A stretch of 7,722 nucleotides of DNA. It comes from Endomicrobium sp. (GTDB lineage Bacteria; Elusimicrobiota; Endomicrobiia; Endomicrobiales; Endomicrobiaceae). The notes below the pieces were generated by a model. The model worked only from the letters and a program-made list of their open reading frames with translations, was not told where the DNA came from and made no database searches. Position 1 is the first letter of the stretch. The number at the start of each line of letters is the position of its first letter. This document shows, in pieces, positions 1 through 5,672 of the stretch. The stretch is from the NCBI GenBank assembly GCA_031273645.1, contig JAISRM010000099.1:1-7722 (forward strand), in the 5' to 3' direction. The translations under genes and the position numbers were made by a program.

Positions 1-15
1 CGCGAAAGCGGGAAT
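1..15. repeat. dRS3-like hairpin cut by window edge
   Basis: CGC-GAAA-GCGGGAAT is the right two-thirds of the hairpin that is complete at 7687-7706. The first five bases of its left arm lie outside the window. The GAAA loop is on the plus strand here. Confidence 0.75.
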
Positions 16-196
16 CCATGTTTGCTAAAAAATTATTTTTACATTATGTTTTTAAAATAAATAATGTTAACAACTATATTAATATTAAACATGGATTCCC
101 ATTTTCATGGGAATGACAGGCTTTGTCTGCAGGCTTCGCCTGTTTTATGCAACGACAGTTTGTTTTGTCATTGCCGCGTTGTTAATATTTTTTCTT
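10..196 (+). repeat. Long repeat unit, copy A
   Basis: This is the first copy of a unit of about 190 bases, repeated at 365-567. It opens with GGGAATCCATGTTT (10-23), and an exact reverse complement, AAACATGGATTCCC, lies at 87-100, so the AT-rich part has 14-base perfect inverted ends. It continues through the hairpin at 95-114 and a block carrying the small inverted repeat CAGGC-TTC-GCCTG (130-142), and ends in TGTCATTGCCGCG followed by a T-rich tail. Compared with copy B it lacks a small hairpin (CAGAC-GAA-GTCTG, 394-406 in copy B), so the copies differ by a hairpin indel as well as point changes. Confidence 0.8.
95..114. repeat. dRS3-like hairpin, TTTC-loop orientation
   Basis: The sequence is ATTCCC-ATTTTCAT-GGGAAT, a perfect 8-base stem (ATTCCCAT with ATGGGAAT) closing a TTTC loop. 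Read on the minus strand the loop is GAAA. It fits the ATTCCC-N8-GGGAAT pattern of Neisseria dRS3 repeats. Relative to the hairpin at 7687-7706 the two innermost base pairs are changed on both arms, so pairing is kept. Confidence 0.8.
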
Positions 197-242
197 CCCA
201 TTCCATCAGTGTTGTCATTCTCGTGTTGTTAATATTTTTTTT

Positions 243-300
243 CCTAAGCAGCCTGCGCTCGAGTGTTTCTATCGGTTGGGAATCTATTCCCTCAGTGTTG
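243..300 (+). repeat. CCTAAGCAG block, copy 1
   Basis: The block begins CCTAAGCAGCCTGCGCTCGAG and runs into GGGAAT-CT-ATTCCC (278-291) and then CTCAGTGTTG. A second copy starts at 330 and a third at 7626. The copy at 7626 is nearly identical over about 70 bases and in the same direction. Each copy is preceded by a GTCATTC...GCG...TTAATATT T-rich block (starts at 214, 300 and 7596). Confidence 0.8.
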
Positions 301-329
301 TCATTCCCGCGTTTTTAATATTTGTTCTT

Positions 330-370
330 CCTAAGCAGCCTGCGCCCGAGTGTCTTTATCGGGTGGGAAT
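330..370 (+). repeat. CCTAAGCAG block, copy 2
   Basis: This is the same block as at 243, with a C for T in the CGCTCGAG part. Here GGGAAT (365-370) leads into the AT-rich unit of copy B. In copies 1 and 3 only two bases separate GGGAAT from ATTCCC. This shows that the GGGAAT/ATTCCC junction is where blocks are gained or lost. Confidence 0.75.
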
Positions 371-567
371 CCATGTTTGCTAAAAAATTCTGTCAGACGA
401 AGTCTGTTTACATTTCGTTTTTAAAAGCAATAATGTTAGAAACTATATTAATATTAAACATGTATCCCCGCTTTCGCGAGGATGACAGGCTTTGTCTGCA
501 GGCTTCGCCTGTTTTATGCAACGACAGTCTGTGTCTGTCATTTCCGCGTTTTTAATATTCTTTATTT
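365..567 (+). repeat. Long repeat unit, copy B
   Basis: This is the second copy of the unit at 10-196, in the same orientation. It starts with the same GGGAATCCATGTTT (365-378). Its right inverted end, AAACATGTATCCCC (456-469), has diverged by two bases. It carries an extra hairpin CAGAC-GAA-GTCTG at 394-406 that copy A lacks. The part from 482 to 541 is bounded by ATGACAG (482-488) and its perfect inverted partner CTGTCAT (535-541), and encloses CAGGC-TTC-GCCTG (499-511), so it could fold as a branched hairpin. The tail runs to within about 20 bases of the stop codon of the minus-strand gene ending at 586. Confidence 0.8.
464..483. repeat. dRS3-like hairpin, diverged copy
   Basis: ATCCCCGC (464-471), loop TTTC (472-475) and GCGAGGAT (476-483) form the same hairpin as at 95-114 with changed bases. 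One pair has switched from T-A to C-G on both arms. The single apparent mismatch (C with A on the plus strand) becomes a T/U-G wobble when read on the minus strand, the strand on which the loop reads GAAA. Confidence 0.7.
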
Positions 568-585
568 CTTTTGCTGCGCGGATGT

Positions 586-1347
586 TCACTTGCGCGCAGT
601 AGTAAATTCCGTCATTTTGTCCCAATATCTTTTAGGCATGTGTCCCATTCTGCATTTGAGATTTATCCTTTCTTTAATTGCGGCGGTATCGTAAAAAGCC
701 GCCCATAACTCTTCGTAAAAAGCGTCGTTTTTAACCTGTTTTGGCAAGCTGATATCGTCGGCTTGCGATATTACGCATTTGCCTTTGGCGTAAGCGCATA
801 CCGCTTTGTTTGTTTCATCGACAATTATAAATTTTTCATTAGGGAATCTTTCGCTAAAGTGGGCGGCCGTAAAAGGAAGAACGAAATTTTTAGGTTTTAT
901 TGAAGCAAAAAGCGTTCCGTTTATTTCTGAAAAACGTATGAACTCTTTAAACAGATTCGCTTCGTTTTTTAAAAATTTTACGGCTTTTATTAAAACGTTT
1001 ACGCAGTCTTTTGCCTGCATTGTCATAATTTTTGATCCTTCTTTGCAGCCCAGACGCGCAAATGCAAGCATATGCATTTCTTTACGCAACAGGCATGTAA
1101 ACATCGTTTCGCCCATAAGTTCTAAAGCGTCATATCCCATCTTTTCTGAAATAAAATTTTTTACTCTTAAAGCTTTTGATTTGTCGCAATCTATGCGGTA
1201 TTGCTCAAAAAGGCAAGGCTGAGGATCTTTTGAGCTTAAAATATCTTCCGGAATTTCTTTGCGTTTAAAACTTTCAAACACGCAGCATAAAAAACCGTCA
1301 AAGCTTCCGTCATAGCTGTAAATTATTCGGCTGTTTTTAAAGTTCAT
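586..1347 (-). CDS. DUF4130/TIGR03915-type DNA metabolism protein
   Basis: This 253-residue soluble protein is of the family annotated as probable DNA metabolism protein (TIGR03915, DUF4130). The family is almost always encoded beside the radical SAM protein seen here; its activity is not established. Recognisable parts are the N-terminal YSYDGSFDGFLCCVFESF stretch (about residues 10-27) and the C-terminal MPKRYW motif (237-242) followed by a T-E-F ending, both typical of the family. Many relatives carry a C-terminal uracil-DNA-glycosylase-like domain. This one stops after the DUF4130 part, so that domain is absent. It follows the radical SAM gene by 4 bases, and its ribosome site AAGGA (plus positions 1357-1361) overlaps the last codons of that gene, so translation is probably coupled. 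A role in repair or removal of a modified base with the radical SAM partner is inferred from context only. Confidence 0.85.
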   Translation of the reverse strand: MNFKNSRIIYSYDGSFDGFLCCVFESFKRKEIPEDILSSKDPQPCLFEQYRIDCDKSKALRVKNFISEKMGYDALELMGETMFTCLLRKEMHMLAFARLGCKEGSKIMTMQAKDCVNVLIKAVKFLKNEANLFKEFIRFSEINGTLFASIKPKNFVLPFTAAHFSERFPNEKFIIVDETNKAVCAYAKGKCVISQADDISLPKQVKNDAFYEELWAAFYDTAAIKERINLKCRMGHMPKRYWDKMTEFTTARK

Positions 1348-1351
1348 AATT

Positions 1352-2659
1352 TTATGTCCTTAGAGGCAAAAGCGCAGACTTTTTATTTTCAAAAAGTTCG
1401 CGGAAATTTCCAAATTCCGGCTGCAAATGTCCTGAATATGCGTTAAGTTCCTGTTTTGACATAAGATCTTCAAGAACTGAACTGCCTGAAATTTTTAGCC
1501 CATCGGCTTTTTTGCCGTTGCATAAAAGAAAATATTTAGCGCGCTTTAAAACAACTCCGAGCTTTTTTAAGTCGTTAAAATCCAAAGAATGAAAACGGCG
1601 GGCGGCAATTATTTTGCGCGCGCTTTTAGGTCCTATTCCGGGCGCTCTTAGAAGATCTTCATAAGAAGCCTTGTTTGCTTCCAACGGAAAAAAGCCGCTG
1701 TGATTTAACGCCCAATTGCATTTAGGATCTATAAACGGATTAAAATTTGGAACATTATCGTCTAAAATTTCGTTTGCCTGAAAATGATAACATCGCATAA
1801 GCCAGTCTGCCTGATAAAGCCTATGCTCTCTTAAAAGCTGCGGTTTGCTGTCTTGAGCCGGCAGCAGAGAATCGTCTGAGACGGGGATATAGGCAGAAAA
1901 AAACACTCTTTTAAGCCCGTATTTTTTGTAGAGATTTTCAGTGAGTTTTAAAATATGATTGTCGGTTTCAGGCGAAGCCCCTATTATCATTTGCGTGCTT
2001 TGTCCGGCGGGAGCAAATTTGGGCGCCTTTTTGTAAAGCGCAAGTTCTTTTGAATTATGCTCTATATTTTCTGATATTAAGCCCATAGGTTTAAAAATTG
2101 AATTTTTGCTTTTGTCGGGAGCAAGCAGCCGCAAACTGTTTTGCGAAGGCATTTCAATGTTGACGCTCATTCTGTCGGCAAGCATGCCTATTTGGGTTAT
2201 AAGTTTTGCGTCGGCTCCGGGAATGGCTTTTGCGTGAATATAGCCGTTAAAACGGCGTTCATATCTTAAAATTAAAAGAACGCGTATCATAAGTTCGCAA
2301 GTGTAATCCGGATTTTTTATAATGCCGGAACTTAAAAATAAGCCTTCAATATAATTGCGCCTATAAAATTGTATGGTCAAATCGGCAAGTTCTTCCGGCG
2401 TAAAAACGGCGCGTTTAGCTTTTTCGTTGGACTTTCTGTTTACGCAGTATTTGCAGTCGTAAACGCATATGTTAGTCATGAGAACTTTAAGCAGAGATAT
2501 GCAGCGTCCGTCGGCGGCAAAGCTGTGGCATATTCCGCATGAAACTTTGCTGCCTATCGCGTCTGCGCCCGACGGACTTGCGTTTACGCCGCTTGAAGTG
2601 CAGGCGGCGTCGTATTTTGCCGAAGCCCCAAGAATTTGAAGTTTTTCAAAAATATCCAT
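1352..2659 (-). CDS. Putative DNA modification/repair radical SAM protein
   Basis: This 435-residue protein matches the TIGR03916 family (radical SAM protein linked to UDG-like proteins). The 4Fe-4S ligands that activate S-adenosylmethionine are C65, C69 and C72 in CVYDCKYC. Upstream lie AKYD (14-17) and further cysteines C20, C41, C44 and C53 (the GICHSF and DGRC segments), typical of the family. FYRRNYIEGLFLSSGI, FAPAGQSTQMIIGA and REHRLYQADWL are further family signatures. A helix-hairpin-helix with PGIGP at 340-344 near the C-terminus should bind DNA without sequence preference. The substrate is unknown. Spore photoproduct lyase is a radical SAM DNA-repair precedent but belongs to a different family. 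The start is supported by AAAGGA seven bases upstream (plus positions 2667-2672). It is the first gene of the operon with the DUF4130 gene. A palindrome lies 31 bases upstream of the start. Confidence 0.9.
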   Translation of the reverse strand: MDIFEKLQILGASAKYDAACTSSGVNASPSGADAIGSKVSCGICHSFAADGRCISLLKVLMTNICVYDCKYCVNRKSNEKAKRAVFTPEELADLTIQFYRRNYIEGLFLSSGIIKNPDYTCELMIRVLLILRYERRFNGYIHAKAIPGADAKLITQIGMLADRMSVNIEMPSQNSLRLLAPDKSKNSIFKPMGLISENIEHNSKELALYKKAPKFAPAGQSTQMIIGASPETDNHILKLTENLYKKYGLKRVFFSAYIPVSDDSLLPAQDSKPQLLREHRLYQADWLMRCYHFQANEILDDNVPNFNPFIDPKCNWALNHSGFFPLEANKASYEDLLRAPGIGPKSARKIIAARRFHSLDFNDLKKLGVVLKRAKYFLLCNGKKADGLKISGSSVLEDLMSKQELNAYSGHLQPEFGNFRELFENKKSALLPLRT

Positions 2660-2666
2660 AACATAT

Positions 2667-2672
2667 TCCTTT
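2667..2672 (-). promoter_or_regulatory. Ribosome binding site of the radical SAM gene
   Basis: AAAGGA on the minus strand, seven bases before the ATG at 2659, fixes the start of the radical SAM gene. Confidence 0.7.
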
Positions 2673-2690
2673 GCCGCCGCAAATCATGAA

Positions 2691-2704
2691 AGCTCTATAG
2701 AGCT
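2691..2704. promoter_or_regulatory. Perfect 14-base palindrome, candidate operator
   Basis: AGCTCTATAGAGCT is its own reverse complement. It lies in the divergent region 31 bases before the radical SAM start and 175 bases before rlmA. Two weaker inverted repeats lie nearby: AAGAA-TTTTG-TTCTT (2724-2738) and ATACA-AA-TGTAT (2761-2772). The position fits an operator or 5' leader hairpin controlling the radical SAM operon. No known regulator consensus was recognised; it is not a classic GAAC-N4-GTTC or CTGT-N8-ACAG LexA box. Confidence 0.45.
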
Positions 2705-2815
2705 GAGAGTTCATAACTTTTGTAAGAATTTTGTTCTTGCGGCGCGCTTGTTTGTAAGGCATACAAATGTATCAATTAATTCTGTTTTTTGCAATGCTTT
2801 TTTAAACGCCCTGCT

Positions 2816-2844
2816 TTGAAAAACGGGTCAATTTTAGATAAAAT
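2816..2844 (+). promoter_or_regulatory. Probable sigma70-type promoter of rlmA
   Basis: TTGAAA (2816-2821) and TAAAAT (2839-2844) are separated by exactly 17 bases. Each matches five of six consensus positions. A start of transcription near 2851 would leave a leader of about 29 bases before the ATG at 2880. Confidence 0.6.
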
Positions 2845-2879
2845 TAGCGGTCGTATTACTTATTATCAACGGCGGTCTT

Positions 2880-3722
2880 ATGGAAAAGAAAATGTTTGAC
2901 GGTTCGTTAAAAAACTGCGTTTCTATGCTGATGTGTCCTTTATGCCGCGGCAATTTTTTTGCTGCGGATAAGTTTATTAAATGCGAAAACGGACACGCGT
3001 TTGATATTTCCCGACAAGGTTACGTTAACTTTCTTAACAAGCCGGTAAAAACCGGATACGGCAAGAAACTTTTTGTTTCAAGAAGAGCGGTAACGCTTGA
3101 CGGTTTTTTTAATCCTATTGCTATTGCCGTTTCAGAAATTATCGCAAAGCATTTTTGCGGCGCAAAAAATATTTCAATTGCGGATTTTGGCTGCGGAGAA
3201 GGCTCTCTTTTTGAAAAAATAGTTTCGCTTGCAAGGCTTAAAACGCAAATAACTGCGGCTTGCGGGATCGATATTTCAAAAGACGGCATCTCTTATGGCG
3301 CAAATATGTATAAAGACATTTCGTGGATTGCGGCAGATTTAGCTAATCCGCCTTTAAAAGATAAGTCGGCCGACATTATTTTAAACGTTTTTTCTCCCGC
3401 AAATTACTCGCAGTTTAAACGCTGCCTGAAAAAAGGCGGCCTTGCGGTAAAAATAGTTCCGCAAGCCCAATATCTTAAAGAAATACGCTCGGCGATAGGA
3501 AAGCCCGAATACGCAGATGAAAACGCAAAGCGTTTATTTTATGAAAATTTTGATCGCGTCTCTATGGAAAGAATTTTTTACCGCGCAGATATCAAGGATA
3601 CTCTGAGAAAAGATTTTATGCAAATGACTCCTCTTGCGTGGGGATGCGGCGCGCGGGAAGAAGATGTAGATTTTTCAGACGGGCTTACCGTTGAAGCAAG
3701 CGTGTTGTATGCCAAAGTTTGA
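2880..3722 (+). CDS. rlmA: 23S rRNA (guanine-N1)-methyltransferase RlmA
   Basis: This 280-residue methyltransferase matches the RlmA/RrmA family, which methylates N1 of a guanine in hairpin 35 of 23S rRNA (G745 in E. coli) using S-adenosylmethionine. The N-terminal zinc site is visible as C19, C22 (CPLC), C35 and H39 (CENGH), followed by FDISRQGYVNFL (41-52), a family signature. The SAM-binding glycine loop is DFGCGEG (102-108) with an acidic D131 after the second strand. The late QMTPLAW motif (248-254) is also characteristic. Length is normal. The ATG at 2880 has only a weak ribosome site. Met5 at 2892 has GGAAAAG before it and could be the true start; both keep the zinc site. The stop TGA (3720-3722) touches the stop of the converging antiporter gene. 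A relative acting on G748 is less likely but not excluded by sequence alone. Confidence 0.88.
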   Translation: MEKKMFDGSLKNCVSMLMCPLCRGNFFAADKFIKCENGHAFDISRQGYVNFLNKPVKTGYGKKLFVSRRAVTLDGFFNPIAIAVSEIIAKHFCGAKNISIADFGCGEGSLFEKIVSLARLKTQITAACGIDISKDGISYGANMYKDISWIAADLANPPLKDKSADIILNVFSPANYSQFKRCLKKGGLAVKIVPQAQYLKEIRSAIGKPEYADENAKRLFYENFDRVSMERIFYRADIKDTLRKDFMQMTPLAWGCGAREEDVDFSDGLTVEASVLYAKV

Positions 3723-5483
3723 TTATTTTTCCTCAGATGCGATTTCTGCCGTAGTCTGTAAAATTTTTTGGCGTTCCAGATCGTCAAGCAAAAGAGCGGT
3801 AAGAGACTTGGCAACTTCCTGCTCTTCAAAAGCTATTCCGGCAATGCCTATTTGTTTAAGATGTTCGCCGCTGCTTAAAAATCTTGCGCGCGCCAAAATT
3901 CTTGTTTTTGGATTAAGGGATACGGCAAGCGCGGCCGTTTCAGACGTTATGTTTAAAGACGGCAGCGTTATTATCAGATAGTCGGCTTCTTCAATGCCGG
4001 CCGCTTCAAGAATATTTTTCTTCGTAGAATCTCCATAAATTGAAAAATGGCCTTGCGAAGTAAGCGCGTTTACCGTATCGACGTTCATTTCAATTATTAC
4101 CGGCGTTATATTATTTTCGCTTAATGCGCGCGTAATCTGTTTTCCCGTAGGGCCGTAACCCACGACGATAGCTATTTTTTCTTTAAGAAGCTCTTTGGCG
4201 GGAAGCAGGTTTTGCGCCAGCTCCTGATTTTTATTGCGTTTTTTTCCTTTCTTGTCTGCGATAGAGTTCATTATTTTCCACAATTTCTTTTTTGATTTTA
4301 AGAAAAATTCAAACTTCGTTATATTTTTAAATATGGTCGGATTTAAAGTTATGGAAATGATAGACGTTATAACTATCGCATTGTAAACCGCGTCGCCCGT
4401 AAGATTTAAACGTTTGGCTTCCTGCGCAAGTATAAAAGAAAATTCCCCGACTTGCGAAAGACCTGCGGCTACCGTTAAAGCCGTGCGCGGAGAATAGCCC
4501 AGAATCGTTACCGCGATCGTCGCGGTAAGAGGTTTGATGAGCAGCGTAATTGCAAGGCAGGCGGCTACAAGCAAAGGATGTTCTATAATGAATTTCGGAG
4601 CAAAAAGCATTCCGACAGAAAGAAAAAACAAAACTGCAAAAGCGTCCCTTAGCGGCAGCATGTCAGAGGCGGCTTTATGGCTGACTTTCGTTTTGCCCAC
4701 GACCATTCCGCCTAAGAAAGCGCCTAACGCGAAAGAAGCCTGAAAAACAGAGGCGGCTATAACTGCGGTCGTAAATGCGATAACTAAAACCGTAAGAGTA
4801 AAAAGTTCTTCCGAACGGGTTTTTGCAACTTTTCCTAAAATCCACGGCACAAATTTTCCGCCTACTCCCATGACGAAAACCCATAAAACGCTTAACCGCA
4901 AAACAGCAAGCGCAACGGATTTAATTATAACCCAGTCTTTCTGCAAAGACATGCTTATGTTTATGATTTCGGGCAAAAGAGGAAGCAAAACCAAAACGAG
5001 GACGGTAAAAATATCTTCGACGACAAGCCAGCCTACCGCGACGTGTCCGTGTATCGTATGGGTAACGTTGTTGTCTGATAATACTCTCAGCAAAACTACG
5101 GTGCTTGCCACAGACAGCCCTATGCCCAAAATTATGCTTGAAGTTAGATCCAGCCCTAAAGACATTCCGGCAAAAATTCCGCAAATTGTGGCTGCCGCGC
5201 TTTGAATTATCGCGCCCGGTATCGCAACGCCTTTTACGGCGATTAAATCGTCGGTTTTAAAATGCAGTCCCACGCCAAACATCAAAAGTATTACGCCGGC
5301 TTCGGCAAGCTGCGAGGCTATTGTGGAATCTGCAACAAATCCCGGCGACAGAGGCCCTATGCAAAAGCCTGCCAAAAGGTATCCGACAATAGAAGAAAGA
5401 CCTAACTTTTGGGTTATAAATCCAAAAGCTAAAGCAAGCGCAAATCCGAATGCCATAATTTCTAAAAGCTGATATTCGTGCAT
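3723..5483 (-). CDS. ybaL: YbaL/Kef-type cation:proton antiporter with RCK domain
   Basis: This 586-residue inner-membrane protein belongs to the CPA2 monovalent cation:proton antiporter family. Residues about 8-385 form a hydrophobic exchanger domain of roughly a dozen membrane segments. It has GYLLAGFCIGPLSPGFVAD, LAEAGVILLMFGVGLHF and GWLVVED (151-157) with the acidic pair E156-D157, then LPLRDAFAVLFFLSVGMLF (about 276-294). A lysine-rich linker (about 392-430) leads to a TrkA-N/RCK domain: G442-Y-G-P-T-G447, E465 ending the second strand and D485, the usual NAD(H)/nucleotide-binding pattern. Remembered motifs fit E. coli YbaL better than KefB/KefC, hence the symbol, although ion specificity cannot be read from sequence. 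The expected role is potassium or sodium export against protons, gated by nucleotide or redox state. No ribosome site is obvious before the ATG at 5483, but the MHEYQLLE start aligns with family members. Confidence 0.9.
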   Translation of the reverse strand: MHEYQLLEIMAFGFALALAFGFITQKLGLSSIVGYLLAGFCIGPLSPGFVADSTIASQLAEAGVILLMFGVGLHFKTDDLIAVKGVAIPGAIIQSAAATICGIFAGMSLGLDLTSSIILGIGLSVASTVVLLRVLSDNNVTHTIHGHVAVGWLVVEDIFTVLVLVLLPLLPEIINISMSLQKDWVIIKSVALAVLRLSVLWVFVMGVGGKFVPWILGKVAKTRSEELFTLTVLVIAFTTAVIAASVFQASFALGAFLGGMVVGKTKVSHKAASDMLPLRDAFAVLFFLSVGMLFAPKFIIEHPLLVAACLAITLLIKPLTATIAVTILGYSPRTALTVAAGLSQVGEFSFILAQEAKRLNLTGDAVYNAIVITSIISITLNPTIFKNITKFEFFLKSKKKLWKIMNSIADKKGKKRNKNQELAQNLLPAKELLKEKIAIVVGYGPTGKQITRALSENNITPVIIEMNVDTVNALTSQGHFSIYGDSTKKNILEAAGIEEADYLIITLPSLNITSETAALAVSLNPKTRILARARFLSSGEHLKQIGIAGIAFEEQEVAKSLTALLLDDLERQKILQTTAEIASEEK

Positions 5484-5534
5484 TTAAGTGATAAATAAAG
5501 CGGACGTTTAAATTTTTGGGATTTTCGACGTAAC

Positions 5535-5543
5535 ATTATAACA
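5535..5543 (-). promoter_or_regulatory. Extended -10 promoter element for the antiporter gene
   Basis: On the minus strand TGT-TATAAT is a perfect -10 hexamer (plus 5535-5540) with the TGn extension. No good -35 is seen at the right distance, which is usual for extended -10 promoters. Transcription would begin near 5528, giving a leader of about 45 bases. Confidence 0.55.
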
Positions 5544-5634
5544 TATTTAAAAAGAAGTTAAGAATCGCGGCTTTTCACCGCCCCGCTTTTTAAGCGTTCT
5601 TATAAATATTTCAAATATGCGTTTGATTTTTTTG

Positions 5635-5640
5635 TATAAT
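5635..5640 (+). promoter_or_regulatory. Consensus -10 element for the dipeptidase gene
   Basis: TATAAT lies 33 bases before the GTG start, facing the dipeptidase gene. The -35 region is weak (no close match to TTGACA 16-18 bases upstream), so either an activator assists or the promoter is moderate. A transcript starting near 5647 would carry the strong ribosome site. Confidence 0.55.
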
Positions 5641-5661
5641 GTGCGGAAAATAAAACCAAAC

Positions 5662-5669
5662 GGGAGGGG
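5662..5669 (+). promoter_or_regulatory. Strong ribosome binding site deciding a GTG start
   Basis: GGGAGGGG ends three bases before a GTG at 5673. GGAGG at 5663-5667 leaves five bases to the start codon. It is the best ribosome site in the window and supports GTG as the start, which also yields a complete signal peptide. Confidence 0.75.
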
Positions 5670-5672
5670 ACA

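Larger units (their letters stand above)
1..585. repeat. Left intergenic repeat mosaic (no gene)
   Basis: This 585-base stretch has no credible gene. It is made of short blocks joined at ATTCCC or GGGAAT sequences, and most blocks occur more than once. The order is: part of a GAAA-loop hairpin (1-15), an AT-rich block (16-94), a TTTC-loop hairpin (95-114), a block with nested small hairpins (115-175), a T-rich block (176-242), a block starting CCTAAGCAG (243-283), the same T-rich and CCTAAGCAG blocks again (300-370), then a second AT-rich block (371-463), hairpin (464-483) and nested-hairpin block (484-547). Related blocks return at the right edge of the window. The architecture resembles Neisseria intergenic mosaic elements with dRS3 repeats. 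That is an analogy of structure; common descent is not shown. The short reading frames across it encode the same peptide fragment twice only because the DNA is repeated. Confidence 0.85.

Noticed and set aside
64..555. Two plus-strand reading frames in the left repeats (64-318 and 322-555) sharing the peptide DRLCLQASPVLCNDSL
   Set aside because: The shared peptide comes from repeated DNA, not a conserved protein. The frames have no ribosome site, no recognisable domain, and run through hairpins and T-rich tails.
1..585. CRISPR array
   Set aside because: Repeats are of several kinds, unequally spaced and partly inverted. The sequences between them are themselves repeated, so there are no unique spacers, and no cas gene is present.
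574..599. Intrinsic terminator for the minus-strand operon (CTGCGCG with CGCGCAG around its last codons)
   Set aside because: The stem is good but overlaps the stop codon and is followed on the minus strand by an A-rich sequence with no T run, so it does not fit a classical terminator.
806..1222. 138-codon plus-strand reading frame opposite the DUF4130 gene
   Set aside because: It lies wholly antisense to a recognisable gene, has no ribosome site or domain, and reflects codon bias on the other strand.
2724..2738. LexA box in the divergent region (AAGAA-TTTTG-TTCTT)
   Set aside because: It resembles GAAC-N4-GTTC only partly: the second half-site lacks the required G, so it is kept only as a supporting inverted repeat.
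4870..5205. 111-codon plus-strand reading frame opposite the antiporter gene
   Set aside because: It is a shadow of the membrane domain coding sequence, and its protein is low in complexity with no family resemblance.
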